Positions 1 through 9,700 of a stretch of DNA of 64,000 nt are shown piece after piece. The notes below the pieces were generated by a model. It saw nothing but the letters and a program-made list of their open reading frames with translations. It had not been told where the DNA came from and did not search any database. The position numbers and the translations under genes are program-made. The DNA is from Sphingomonas sp. YR710 (GTDB lineage: Bacteria; Pseudomonadota; Alphaproteobacteria; Sphingomonadales; Sphingomonadaceae), in contig NZ_FMZJ01000002.1 of the NCBI RefSeq assembly GCF_900101455.1, forward strand, positions 310,001 to 374,000. The letters are read 5' to 3'. Position 1 is the first letter of the stretch; each line of letters starts with the position of its first letter.

Positions 1-21
1 CTGAATTTCTTCGAGCTTCAT
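1..21 (-). CDS. Start of a chemotaxis-linked gene, cut by the window edge
   Basis: Only the first seven codons are present, read as MKLEEIQ on the minus strand and continuing left out of the window. The ATG overlaps the TGA of the upstream STAS gene in an ATGA arrangement, so the two are probably translationally coupled. Its place downstream of two chemoreceptor genes and a STAS gene makes another chemotaxis protein (for example CheA or a CheY-type regulator) likely, but seven residues cannot decide this. Confidence 0.5.
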
Positions 22-314
22 AGCGTATCTCCGTTACCGGATACGGCGGCCGCACCGAAAATCACCCGCCCCATGCCCGCAAGCCTGACGGCGGCATCCA
101 ACGCTGAGCCGCTATTGATTGAAAGCTCGATGCCGCGGTGCTGACTTGTCTTGACCGCGCTGGCGAGCAATTGGAGTCCGGCCTGGCCGATCTGTTCGAC
201 ATCCTGGCAATCGATTTCGATCGGGCCGCCACCGGCAAAAGCCGTTCGCAACCCTTCGACGTGCCGGGAGACAGCCGTGCTGTCCATGATCGGCGACAAG
301 CTCATCCGCGTCAT
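18..314 (-). CDS. STAS-domain protein of the chemotaxis cluster
   Basis: A 98-residue single-domain protein. The core (about residues 22-60: IEIDCQDVEQIGQAGLQLL) has the strand-helix pattern of STAS/anti-anti-sigma domains, including the 'D-x-x-x-I-x-x-x-G-L-Q-L-L' stretch that normally surrounds a phosphorylatable Ser. Here the usual Asp-Ser/Thr position is occupied by a variant, so phosphorylation is uncertain. The start at 314 is chosen because an AGAAGGA ribosome-binding site lies about 8 bases upstream; longer in-frame extensions would run back into the chemoreceptor gene and are Arg/Ser-rich nonsense. It lies 28 bases downstream of the chemoreceptor and overlaps the next gene by ATGA. 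Small STAS proteins beside cheA and mcp genes are common in alphaproteobacteria; the role is presumed to be modulation of the signalling array. Confidence 0.72.
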   Translation of the reverse strand: MTRMSLSPIMDSTAVSRHVEGLRTAFAGGGPIEIDCQDVEQIGQAGLQLLASAVKTSQHRGIELSINSGSALDAAVRLAGMGRVIFGAAAVSGNGDTL

Positions 315-342
315 TCTGCTGATCCTTCTTGAAGTGCCGCTC

Positions 343-2211
343 TCAGAACTCGGTCCAGTCCCCGTCCGGCTCTTCGACCTTGAGCGCGAGATTGCCGATG
401 GACTGCCGTGGAGCGGCCTTGGCCGTCGCCCTTTTCGCCTTCGGCGCGTCATACCGCGCGACCCCCGCGCTGGCATCCACACCGAGCTGGAACCGCCCCA
501 CGAGACGGCCGAGCTGATCGGCCTCGGACGTCAGGCTGCGCGCGGCCGCCGTCGATTGTTCGACCATTGCAGCGTTTTGCTGCGTCGTGCGATCCATCTC
601 GCTGACGGCTACGTTGACCTGCTGGATGCTGCTGGCCTGGGCGTCCGAAGCCTGCGAAATGCTCGCTGCGAGCGAGCTGATCTCGGCAACCCGCGTCAGG
701 ATGCGATCGAGGGCCTCGCCGGTCTTGCCGACCAGCTGAACGCCACCGGTCACCTGCCGGGTGCTGTCGGTGATAAGATCCTTGATGTCCTTGGCCGCAT
801 CGGCCGAACGCTGCGCCAAGGCCCGTACCTCGTTTGCGACGACGGCAAAGCCCTTACCCGCGTCGCCAGCCCGCGCCGCTTCGACACCGGCGTTCAGCGC
901 GAGCAGATTGGTCTGGAAAGCGATGCCATCGATCAGGGTCACGATCTGGCTGATCTTCTGCGAGGAGGAGGCAATGCCATCCATCGCGACGATCGCTTCG
1001 CGGACAACCTTTCCGCCTTCTTCGGCGTCACCATGTGCAATTCCGACCAGCTGGTGGACCTGTTCCGCACTGCGGGCCGATTTTTGAACCGACTGGGTGA
1101 CCTGGTCCATCGCCGCGGCCGATTCCTCAAGGCTCGCAGCCTGTTGTTCGGTGCGACGCGAGAGGTCATCGGATGCCGCGCTGATTTCGTTCGAGCCCAC
1201 GCCAATGCCGTTGGCCGACGCATCGAGCTGCCGCATGGCCGACAACAATTCGCTGGTCGCGGCGTTGAAATCGTCCCTCAGGCGCTCATAGGCGGGCAGG
1301 ACCGGTTCGGTGATCTGCACGGTGAGATCGCGTTCGGCGAGGCGGCGGAGGCTGTCTGCCACCAGCGTCACCACACGATCCTGCTCGGCATCGGCTTCGG
1401 CCTTGGAGGCTTCGATCTGTTCCTTGGCGATCGCCGCGGAGCAGAATACTTCGACAGCCCGAGCCATCGTGCCGAGTTCATCCTGGCGGCCATAGCCGGG
1501 GATACCGCTCTTGTGATCGCCTTCCGCCAGATCCGTCATACGCTGGGTCAACCGAGCGACAGGCTTCGAAATTCCGACGCGGGCGATGAACAGACCGAAA
1601 GCCATGCTGAGAACGACACCGGCCACGCCGCTTGCGATTACGATCTGCAACGTCTTGCGCGATTCAGCCTGGAGCTCCGCCGTTGCCTTGGCCGCCGTCG
1701 CCTGATGCTGATCGTTGAACGAGACCATCGCATCGGAGAAGTCGGCAATGCCCATATCGACATCGACGAGAACGGCCCGCGCCTGATCGTCGAGATCCTG
1801 CATGCCGAGGGTCACGGCCTGCTGATTCTTCTCGTTCAGCTGATCGAGCTGTTCACGTAGCGGCGCGACCTCCTTGGCGATCATCGGATCGGATTTGATG
1901 GCCTCATCGAGGCTCTCGACAGCTTCCTCATAGGAGGACTTGGCCATCACCCTGGCGATCTTGGCTTGTTTCGAAGTGCCGTCATAGGCTTCAGCGCGAT
2001 AGCCGGCATAGGCCATCTCGACAGCGAGTCGATTTGCCTTGGTCACCTGCTGGATCGCCGGAAGCACCGAGGTGGTGAGCTTCGAATAATCGGCTGAAAG
2101 CGAACGAAGTTGAAACGCCGCCATCGCGGTGATTCCCAGTGCAAAGATCGCCAGAAGTCCGATCGCGGCTGCAATCTTCGTCGATATCTTGCTGTTTTCG
2201 AGCAGTCTCAT
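343..2211 (-). CDS. Membrane-bound methyl-accepting chemotaxis protein
   Basis: A 622-residue chemoreceptor. Residues about 11-31 form the first membrane helix, followed by a helical periplasmic sensor of about 160 residues rich in Ala/Glu/Lys, a second membrane helix near 190-210, a HAMP domain, and a cytoplasmic coiled-coil signalling domain. The hairpin tip carries the canonical core IAFQTNLLALNAGVEAARAG and the following GKGFAVVANEVRALAQRSA. The extreme C-terminus is DGDWTEF, a pentapeptide like the NWETF tether that binds CheR/CheB in enterobacteria. Methylation helices flank the tip with Gln/Glu pairs. The ligand cannot be told from the sensor domain. It is followed by the STAS gene and preceded, 99 bases upstream, by a second receptor on the same strand. 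Confidence 0.95.
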   Translation of the reverse strand: MRLLENSKISTKIAAAIGLLAIFALGITAMAAFQLRSLSADYSKLTTSVLPAIQQVTKANRLAVEMAYAGYRAEAYDGTSKQAKIARVMAKSSYEEAVESLDEAIKSDPMIAKEVAPLREQLDQLNEKNQQAVTLGMQDLDDQARAVLVDVDMGIADFSDAMVSFNDQHQATAAKATAELQAESRKTLQIVIASGVAGVVLSMAFGLFIARVGISKPVARLTQRMTDLAEGDHKSGIPGYGRQDELGTMARAVEVFCSAAIAKEQIEASKAEADAEQDRVVTLVADSLRRLAERDLTVQITEPVLPAYERLRDDFNAATSELLSAMRQLDASANGIGVGSNEISAASDDLSRRTEQQAASLEESAAAMDQVTQSVQKSARSAEQVHQLVGIAHGDAEEGGKVVREAIVAMDGIASSSQKISQIVTLIDGIAFQTNLLALNAGVEAARAGDAGKGFAVVANEVRALAQRSADAAKDIKDLITDSTRQVTGGVQLVGKTGEALDRILTRVAEISSLAASISQASDAQASSIQQVNVAVSEMDRTTQQNAAMVEQSTAAARSLTSEADQLGRLVGRFQLGVDASAGVARYDAPKAKRATAKAAPRQSIGNLALKVEEPDGDWTEF

Positions 2212-2310
2212 CTTTCAGGCCCTCAATATCCGCAAACCCAGTGCGGCTCGTGCCGCGATATCGGCCGGGTTTAGGCCCGGTCCGTAAAGATTCGGTTTAG
2301 CAAAACGTCG

Positions 2311-3834
2311 TCAGAACTCGGCCCAATCCTCATCGGCGGGCGCGATCGCCAGATTACCGCGAACGCGTGTGGATATGGCGACCGGGCGGCTAGCCGCGGC
2401 CTTTCTGCGCGGTGATGATGGCTCGGAGCGTTTGATGTTGAAGCGGGCAACCAGATTGCCGAGTCGATCCGCTTCGGTGGACAGGGAATGGGCCGCAGCT
2501 GTCGCCTCTTCGACCATTGCGGCATTCTGCTGAGTCGCCTTGTCCATTTCGCTGACCGCGGCATTGACCTGCTGGATACCGCTTGCCTGACCCTCAGAAG
2601 CCGTCGAGATATTGCCCGCCAGCCCGCTGATCTGGGAAATGCCGGAGACGATCCTCTCGAGCGCCTGGCCGGTTTGCCGAACGAGTTGAACGCCCGATTC
2701 GACCTGGCGCGAACTATCCGTGATCAGCGTTTTGATGTGCTTCGCCGCGTCCGCCGAACGCTGCGCAAGCGCGCGCACCTCGTTGGCGACCACGGCAAAG
2801 CCTTTACCGGCGTCCCCGGCGCGGGCCGCTTCGACGCCAGCGTTGAGGGCCAGCAGGTTGGTCTGAAAGGCAATGCTGTCGATCACCGTGATGATCTGCG
2901 CGATTTCTGCCGAGGATTTTTCGATTCCGTCCATCGCCACCACCGCGTCGCGAACGATCTGGCCTCCGCTCCGGGCGTCGTCCTGCGCCTTCTCGACGGT
3001 GACGCAGACCTCACGCGCGCCGCTGGCCGATGCTCGCACGGTCGTCGTGATTTCATCCATTGCCGAGGCTGTTTCGGTGAGACCCGCCGCCTGTTGTTCG
3101 GTTCGTTGCGCCAGATTGTCGGATGCATGGGTGATTTCGGACGCGCTCGTGCGGATGAGATCGGCGGCGCCCGCAACCTCGCTGAGCGCAGAGGCCATTC
3201 GCTGCCGCATCGCCTCAAAATCCTTGGCAAGGCGCTGATATTCGACCGGCAGCTCGCCCAGCTGTATATCGAAATCGCCCTCCGCGAGGCGACCGAGCGC
3301 CGCGCCGAGCTCTTCGATCACCGTCGTCCTGCGACTGCTTTCGATTTCCGAATAGGTCGAGATCGCGACATTCATGTCCATCAGACTGACCTTGACGAGC
3401 GTCGAGATTGCCTGAGCCAACGCCTTTCCGCCAATGCGGCGGCGCACCGATTGCGCCATCATCCCTTCGATAAGCGCTTCCAGCACATTGGCGTATCCGC
3501 CGATATACCAAGCCGGCTCGAGGCCGATTCGCGCATGAACCTGGCCAATCGTTTGCGCGCGTTTCAGATAGTGGCTGTCGAGTCCCTGGGAGAATAGCTT
3601 GCGCCAGTGCAACAGCTGCTGCTTACGGGCGTGCTCCATTCCGGCGGGTCCACCGAACATTTTGGCCAGATCCGGTTTCGAGTCGATCCGGTCATAAAGC
3701 GCCTGCAAAGCGGAGTCGGCATGATGATCGATCCCGTCGAGGATCGTATCAAATGCGGTTTTCATGTCCGAGCCAAGCCCGTAAAATGCCAGATGATCTC
3801 GGAAAGTCTGATCCGTATTTACTGTCGAGGTCAT
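2311..3834 (-). CDS. Globin-coupled (HemAT-like) soluble chemoreceptor
   Basis: A 507-residue cytoplasmic chemoreceptor with no membrane segment. Residues about 10-165 match the globin-coupled sensor domain. The motif around residues 95-115 (TIGQVHARIGLEPAWYIGGY) holds the expected proximal haem ligand His100 and the aromatic/Gly residues typical of HemAT. A linker and coiled coil lead to the MCP signalling domain with the core QTNLLALNAGVEAARAG. The C-terminus is EDWAEF, again resembling a CheR/CheB tether. The ATG at 3834 is preferred over a GTG at 3837 because GGGAG lies six bases upstream. By family analogy it senses oxygen (or NO/CO) through haem and drives aerotaxis. The first receptor gene follows 99 bases downstream, so the two may be co-transcribed. 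Confidence 0.93.
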   Translation of the reverse strand: MTSTVNTDQTFRDHLAFYGLGSDMKTAFDTILDGIDHHADSALQALYDRIDSKPDLAKMFGGPAGMEHARKQQLLHWRKLFSQGLDSHYLKRAQTIGQVHARIGLEPAWYIGGYANVLEALIEGMMAQSVRRRIGGKALAQAISTLVKVSLMDMNVAISTYSEIESSRRTTVIEELGAALGRLAEGDFDIQLGELPVEYQRLAKDFEAMRQRMASALSEVAGAADLIRTSASEITHASDNLAQRTEQQAAGLTETASAMDEITTTVRASASGAREVCVTVEKAQDDARSGGQIVRDAVVAMDGIEKSSAEIAQIITVIDSIAFQTNLLALNAGVEAARAGDAGKGFAVVANEVRALAQRSADAAKHIKTLITDSSRQVESGVQLVRQTGQALERIVSGISQISGLAGNISTASEGQASGIQQVNAAVSEMDKATQQNAAMVEEATAAAHSLSTEADRLGNLVARFNIKRSEPSSPRRKAAASRPVAISTRVRGNLAIAPADEDWAEF

Positions 3835-3971
3835 CACATACTCCCAATCTGTTGGGGGATTCTTGCAACAACATAGTTAATATTGTTTTTAAAAAGGTCT
3901 TCCACGGCAGCCGTCAGCACTAGGTAGTTCACCGGGAAGCGCGCATCGGCGAAGGGGCATAGAAGCTAACA
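3835..3971. promoter_or_regulatory. Divergent promoter region between chemoreceptor and response regulator
   Basis: A 137-base gap between divergent genes. The stretch around 3868-3898 is markedly AT-rich (GTTAATATTG and TTTTTAAAAAG) against the GC-rich background, as expected for promoter DNA. I cannot assign exact -35/-10 boxes with confidence. Confidence 0.4.
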
Positions 3972-4355
3972 ATGCCGCCGCCCGCTCAGCCATCCGCGCT
4001 CGTCGTCGACGATGATGACTCCATCCGATTGAGTACCGCGATGCTGCTATCCGTCATGGGCGTTACTCCCGAACTGGCGGGGAGCGGCCACACCGCGTTG
4101 CAACTGATGCATGATCGGCATTACGATCTCGCAATCGTGGATCTCAGCCTTCCCGACATCGAAGGCAGCGATCTGATAGCGAAGTTTCATGCACTCGCAC
4201 CGGATATGCTTATCGTGATCATGTCCGGCGACAATGATCGTATCAACCGCGTCCGGCATCTTGCCGATCATTGCGTGGAAAAGCCGATGTCGGCACATGC
4301 GCTGCGTTCCGCCATCGACAAACTGCTGCTTGCGCACCAGGAGATGCCCCTTTGA
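3972..4355 (+). CDS. Single-domain response regulator (REC)
   Basis: A 127-residue stand-alone receiver domain. It has the acidic cluster DDDD near residues 13-16, the phospho-acceptor Asp in the strand LAIVDLSLPD (about residue 56), the Ser of MSGD about 28 residues later and the conserved Lys of VEKPM. There is no output domain, so it would act CheY-like by protein contact or as a phosphate sink. It is transcribed divergently from the globin-coupled receptor, which suggests a link to the same chemotaxis or aerotaxis pathway, though regulators of this FixJ-receiver type also serve other kinases. Confidence 0.9.
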   Translation: MPPPAQPSALVVDDDDSIRLSTAMLLSVMGVTPELAGSGHTALQLMHDRHYDLAIVDLSLPDIEGSDLIAKFHALAPDMLIVIMSGDNDRINRVRHLADHCVEKPMSAHALRSAIDKLLLAHQEMPL

Positions 4356-4861
4356 TCTATTGGGCGTTGCGCGGGACTAAGTAAAAGAACGCGCTTCGCC
4401 CCATGCCGGTCCCCCGCTACAAGCGATCATGTCAGGCATGTCTTCCCCGCATGCGACGCGATCTCTGCTTCGTTCCCCAATCCGTCGCAGCGATCCCGAC
4501 CGCAGACGCCCCCCCTGGGACGAAATGCCTGATTGACGGGAATCGGTGGCCCTCCCCCGCAGGGCGCCGATTCCCGCCCCGATTGGGATTATGTTCCGAC
4601 TGGCACGCGGCGTCCGTACCACGGATATGCGCTTGGGCATGGATTCCATGCTAAAGTGTTGAATCAAGCTGCATCCATCGCATCGCCACCGACCGGCAAG
4701 ATCTTGGTTCAGTGCGACATCGAAAAATGGGCCTGACAGGCTGAGTATCCCGCATCCCTTGCTGCAGGTGCAAAAAATCTCTGTGGCAACTCTCCCATCG
4801 TCAGGGGAGAAATTGCGCTGGATCGTGACAGTGAGCACAGTCAATGTCTTGATGACAATAT
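4356..4861. other. 506-base gene-free region upstream of the TPS operon
   Basis: No convincing gene on either strand. A minus-strand open frame of 155 codons exists here, but its composition is unlike the neighbours and it matches no family I recognise. The region contains a strong hairpin at 4537-4576 and a more AT-rich final 120 bases (about 4740-4861) that should hold the promoter of the tpsB-tpsA-CHAT operon. A long leader or a small RNA is possible. Confidence 0.5.
4537..4576. repeat. Strong hairpin in the leader region of the TPS operon
   Basis: A 10-base perfect outer stem, CGGGAATCGG (4537-4546) with CCGATTCCCG (4567-4576), continues after a small internal loop into a 5-base inner stem, GCCCT (4549-4553) with AGGGC (4561-4565), around a C-rich loop. 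No T-run follows, so it is not an ordinary intrinsic terminator. An additional outer pairing of CCCCAATC (about 4479) with GATTGGG (4581-4587) is possible. Confidence 0.6.
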
Positions 4862-6772
4862 ATGGAAAGCGTCCTAATGACGGCGATCCGGGGCAACCGG
4901 CGAGGGGGATCGCTGGCCTGGAGCTACGTTGGAGGGGGTCGTTTGCGTACAGCGAATCTGTTCGGCTCGGGAATTTGCGCCCTGGCCTATGCGGCAGTCA
5001 TCGTGCCGACGGCGGCGCTTCATGCCCAGGCTGCTCCGCCCGCTTCATCCGCGATAACTCCCGATCTCCGTTCATCGGCCGTTCCCACTCGCGAAGAACT
5101 CGACCGCTCCAAGCCAAAGGAAGCCCCGAAAACCGGCCGTTTGACGGTCGACGGGGATATCGAGCGAGCACCATGTGCGCTCGACGACCCGGCTTATGCC
5201 AATATCAAGGTGACGATCACCTCCGCCCAGTTCAACAATCTGCAGGGGCTGACGGCCGACGAATTGCGCCCGGCTTATGCCGCCTTCCTCGGCCAATCGC
5301 GATCGATCAGCACAATTTGCACGATACGCGATGCCGCAGCGACGATTTTGCGACGCAAAGGCTATCTGGCGGCTGTCCAAGTGCCGACCCAGCGGATCGA
5401 AAATGGTGTCGTGAAATTCGAGCTGTTGTTTGCACGCGTCGTAGCCGTCCGCGTCCGCGGCGATGCGGGCAGATCGGAAAAGATGCTCGCAGGCTATTTG
5501 TCTAAGCTCACCGCCGACAAGATCTTCAACCGTTTCACGGCGGAACGCTATCTGCTGCTGGCGCGCGACCTGCCGGGCATGGAAGTGCGGCTCTCGCTAA
5601 AGCCAGCCGGCACCGCGCCAGGCGAACTGGTTGGCGAGGTCAGCGTGATCAGGACGCCGTTCGACGCCGATATCAATTTCCAGGATTATGCCGCGCACGG
5701 CACCGGGCGCTGGTCCGGCATGCTGCGCGGTCAGGCTTACGGCCTGCTCGGCCAGGGCGATCGCCTTAGCGTGTCGACCTCGAGCACCGCCGATATCAAG
5801 GAACAGCAGATCGTTCAGGTCGGCTACGACATGAAGGTCGGCCATGAAGGCCTGAATCTCGGCGGCAACTTCACTTATGCCTGGACCCAACCCGATCTTG
5901 GCCTGGATCCGACTGCTCCGACCATCACGCTGAAGGCACGGACCCTTCTGGCGACAGTCGACGCCAGCTATCCGGTCATTCGAAGCCAGGCGTTCAGCGC
6001 GACGACGACGGCCGGCATGGATTTCCTCAACCAGTCGGTCTTCTTGGGCGCTCCGGGCAGCGCGCTTGCGGAGATTTCGAAGGACCATTTGCGGGTCGCC
6101 TTCGCACGAATCGATTTCGACGCCACCGATGTGTCCGAGACACGTTCGGCCAAATGGCGCGCATCGGGATCGATCGAATTCCGGCACGGACTGAATATTC
6201 TGGGGGCGAGCCATGATGGCTTCACGGGGTCGGTCGACGTAAGCCGCAAGCTCGGCAACCCGCAAGCATCGCTTATTCGCGCCGCCGCCGTGTTCGAATA
6301 TACGCTGGGCGGCATCACCTGGCCGCAGTTCCTGCCACGCGTGGTGGCAATCGCACCGCGCGCACAATATGCGTTCGACCCTTTGCTCGGATTCGAACAG
6401 TTTTCGGCCGGCAACTATTCGATCGGCCGCGGCTATGATCCGGGCACGATCAGCGGCGACAATGCCGTCGGCACCTCCGTCGAACTGCGGTGGAACCGCC
6501 TGGCGCCGTTCCCGAAAATCAATTTCGGAATCCAGCCGTTCCTGTTCGAGGATCTTGCCTGGACCTGGCTGAAGCAGCCATTGGCCTCCGAAATTTCGCA
6601 TGACAGGATCGTTTCGGCAGGCGGCGGTTTCCATGCCGCGCTCAACAACCGCTTCCGGCTCGACGGTACGGTGGCCGTGCCCCTGCGGAGAGCAGGGCTG
6701 CAAGGCGCGCTCCACCATCCGCGCTTTCTGATTTCGTTCACCACCAAGCTTTGGCCCTGGGGTAACAAGTGA
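4862..6772 (+). CDS. TpsB outer-membrane transporter of a two-partner secretion system (ShlB/FhaC family)
   Basis: A 636-residue protein predicted to export the adjacent giant TpsA through the outer membrane. The N-terminus is long, with a hydrophobic signal segment at about residues 33-55 ending near AALHAQA. A proline-rich linker leads to a POTRA domain at about residues 105-200 that contains a possible disulfide pair (Cys105, Cys153). The remainder is a beta-barrel of alternating polar and hydrophobic strands. The motif GRGYDPG at residues 522-528 matches the conserved (V/I)RGY tip motif of Omp85/TpsB barrels, and the protein ends in KLWPWGNK. An internal ATG at 4877 is an alternative start; no clear ribosome-binding site decides between them. 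Its TGA overlaps the ATG of tpsA (TGATG), indicating translational coupling, the classic TpsB-TpsA arrangement. Confidence 0.92.
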   Translation: MESVLMTAIRGNRRGGSLAWSYVGGGRLRTANLFGSGICALAYAAVIVPTAALHAQAAPPASSAITPDLRSSAVPTREELDRSKPKEAPKTGRLTVDGDIERAPCALDDPAYANIKVTITSAQFNNLQGLTADELRPAYAAFLGQSRSISTICTIRDAAATILRRKGYLAAVQVPTQRIENGVVKFELLFARVVAVRVRGDAGRSEKMLAGYLSKLTADKIFNRFTAERYLLLARDLPGMEVRLSLKPAGTAPGELVGEVSVIRTPFDADINFQDYAAHGTGRWSGMLRGQAYGLLGQGDRLSVSTSSTADIKEQQIVQVGYDMKVGHEGLNLGGNFTYAWTQPDLGLDPTAPTITLKARTLLATVDASYPVIRSQAFSATTTAGMDFLNQSVFLGAPGSALAEISKDHLRVAFARIDFDATDVSETRSAKWRASGSIEFRHGLNILGASHDGFTGSVDVSRKLGNPQASLIRAAAVFEYTLGGITWPQFLPRVVAIAPRAQYAFDPLLGFEQFSAGNYSIGRGYDPGTISGDNAVGTSVELRWNRLAPFPKINFGIQPFLFEDLAWTWLKQPLASEISHDRIVSAGGGFHAALNNRFRLDGTVAVPLRRAGLQGALHHPRFLISFTTKLWPWGNK

Positions 6773-9700
6773 TGCGTAAACGCTTTTCCCAAACCGCGAA
6801 GGACATCCTCTCCTCGCGGAGTTGCACGTCGGCGGTGGCCATGGCCGCGGCGATCTGTGCGCACATGGCCAGCGCAACCGGGTTTGTGGGCAGCGTAAAT
6901 ACCAACACGACCGTCGGTGCTACCGTCAATGGCACCAACGACGTTATTACGGTCGGCAATTCCGACAGTACAGGAGCGATCACAGCCGTCGTCAACTGGT
7001 CGACGAACAACAGCCAAAGCGATTTTCTGCCCAGCGGCAACAGCGTGATATTTGAAGGCGGCAGCAACAATATCAGCGCCTATACCGTCCTGAATCGCAT
7101 CAGCCCGACCGACAGCGCTTCTCCGGTCGTCCTCAACGGCGCAATTCAGAGCTACCTGGATTCGTCGCATAACACCACCGGCGGCAGTATCTGGTTCTAC
7201 AGCCCCAGCGGCATACTGGTCGGCAGCAATGCGGTCTTCAACATCGGCAGCCTGCTGCTCACGGCCAACGATCCCGGGAACAACACGAGCTTCCTGAGTA
7301 ACGGGCACTTCTCGCTGGCGCAGGCGAACGCCGGGACCGCGATCAATATCGCTTCGGGCGCACAGATCAACGCCTTGTCGCCCGGCAGTTATGTCGCCCT
7401 GGTCGCGCCGAAGATCGTCCAGAACGGCACCGTCACCGTCAACGGATCGGCGGCCTATGTCGCGGCCGGCGCCGTCGACATGACGATCAATCAGGGCCTG
7501 TTCGACATCGCTGTCACGGCCGGTACCGACGAGACCGACCCGATCAATCATGGCGGTACGACAACCGGCCCGGCGAGTACCGGATCGGGCGACATCCATC
7601 GCATCTACCTCGTTGCCGTGCCGAAGAACGACGTGATCACGCAGCTCTATATTGGCGGCGGATCGCTGGGCTTCGACATCGCGGGCGCCGCCGACGTGCA
7701 GGGCAATGCGATCGTCCTTTCGGCCGGCCGCAACATTTCGGGCGGCGCGATCAATTTCAGCGCGCCGGCGCCGGTCAACAATGCCGATATCACCATTTAT
7801 GGCGGCACCTTCACGTCCGCGGTCTATGGCGGAGCCAACCGCTATATTTCGGTATACGACTATTATGGGCCGTCGAACCCGAATGGCGCCTCGACGCCAT
7901 TCAACATGTTCGCCTCCGATCTCAATCTGCGCGGGGATGTTCAGGTCACCCTCGGCGGCACGCGCACGACCGACACGCTGGGTATCGGCGGCTCGGTCAC
8001 CCTCAGCGCCAGCAAGGACGCGACCATCGCCGGCGAAAGCGTGCAGGCCGGATTTGTGGGCGTGTACGGGCAATATGGCGGGACGCTCAAGATTGGCGGC
8101 AACCTGTCCATGTATGCCGAGGCAACCGGCGCGGGCAGCGACGGCAACAGTGGCGTACCGGTCAGTGCGCATGGTGGCCAGACCGAAATCGTAACGCCGG
8201 GCGGAACGGTCGATGTCGCCGGCTCTGTGACGATGAGCACCAAGGCATTTGCGGGTTCGTCGGACTTCGCTCCCTCGACGCAACTGAGCGTCACCGGCGG
8301 TACGATCAGCCTGAACTCAGACACCAATTCGGGCCTGCCGGGGTCAATTCATATTGGCGGGGCGCTGACCGCGAATTCATCAGCTGACGGCGGCCAGGAT
8401 GTGTCGGGCAACAGCGTCGCCGGTACCAATGGCAATGCGGGACCGATCTATTTGCGTGCCGGCTCGACCAGCGCATTGACGATCGACGGCACGACGACCC
8501 TCCATGCCGACGGACAGGGTGCATCGGTTCAATATGGGCCCTCCGGCGGCGCCGGCAACGGCGGCTTCATCAGTGTGGAAGCAGCAGCTGGTACGCTCAC
8601 CCTGACCAACGGCCTGACGATCACCGCCGATGGCACAGGCGGCACGGCCTTCAGCACCGATGGACATGGCGGCGCCGGGGCTGGCGGAACGGCGGTAGCC
8701 GGCAGCGACTCCGGTGGTACGCTCAGCGTCGGCAGCTTCTTGGGGGCTTCCGCGCAGGGTGCAGGCGGATCGGCAAATTCGGGGAATAGCGTTGGCGGCG
8801 CCGGGACCGGCGGCTACGCCCAGCTCAGCGCCAGCTCCGGCACGGTCGCGATTACCGGAACGACATCGCTGGTCAGCAACGCGTTCGGCGGCAACGGCGT
8901 AACCGGCGGCAATGCCTCCGGCACCTACGCCAGCATCAATTCCAATGCCGGCAACATCTCCATCACCGGCGACGTTTCGCTTAGCGCCAGCGCCACGGCC
9001 GGCGGCAGTTACGATCCGTCACAGACGTTCACGCCCCAGTCCGGCAATGCCCATGGTGGCACGATTCAGCTTACCCAATCTGGAACGGGATCGGTTTCCA
9101 TTACCGGCAATGTCGATACCTACGCTTCGGCATCGATCGGCAACGACTATCCCACCTATAATGGCGGTGATGCGACGGGCGGCAACGTCTATGTAGCGAC
9201 CGATACCGGTGGCACCATTCACGTCACCGGACATCTTGCTGCCGACGAGCTTTCGGCGCAGGGCGGCGATAATCAGATCCTCACCGGTGCCACGGGCAGC
9301 GGGACCGGCGGCAATTTGACGATCGGTGCCGCCGACACCAGTTCGATCACGATCGATGGCGCGCTAACGGCTACATCCCACGGAACCGGGGGTAATGCCC
9401 ATGGCACGGCGCTCGCGACCGCACTCGGCAGTCTTCAGGGCCTCAGCACCAACGCCGTAACCGGCGGCCATGGCATGGGCGGCGTGCTGATCATCGGCGG
9501 CGGCGCCGGCGGCGTGTCGATCGGTTCGGTCAACCTGACCGCGGACGGAAGCGGCGGCGACGGCCTGCTCGCGGGCGGCGTCGGCACCGGCGGCTCGTCG
9601 ATCATCCACAGCCTGACGAGTGGCGGATCAGTGGCCATCGGCACCACCGCCACCTTAAGCGCGGACGGCACGGGTGGAATTGGCGATCCCTACGCAGAAA

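Noticed and set aside
151-1860. A 569-codon plus-strand frame opposite the first chemoreceptor
   Set aside because: It is the antisense shadow of a high-GC gene whose minus-strand product is a textbook chemoreceptor.
4377-4844. A 155-codon minus-strand frame in the gap before tpsB
   Set aside because: No recognisable domain, odd composition with scattered Cys, and the hairpin runs through it.
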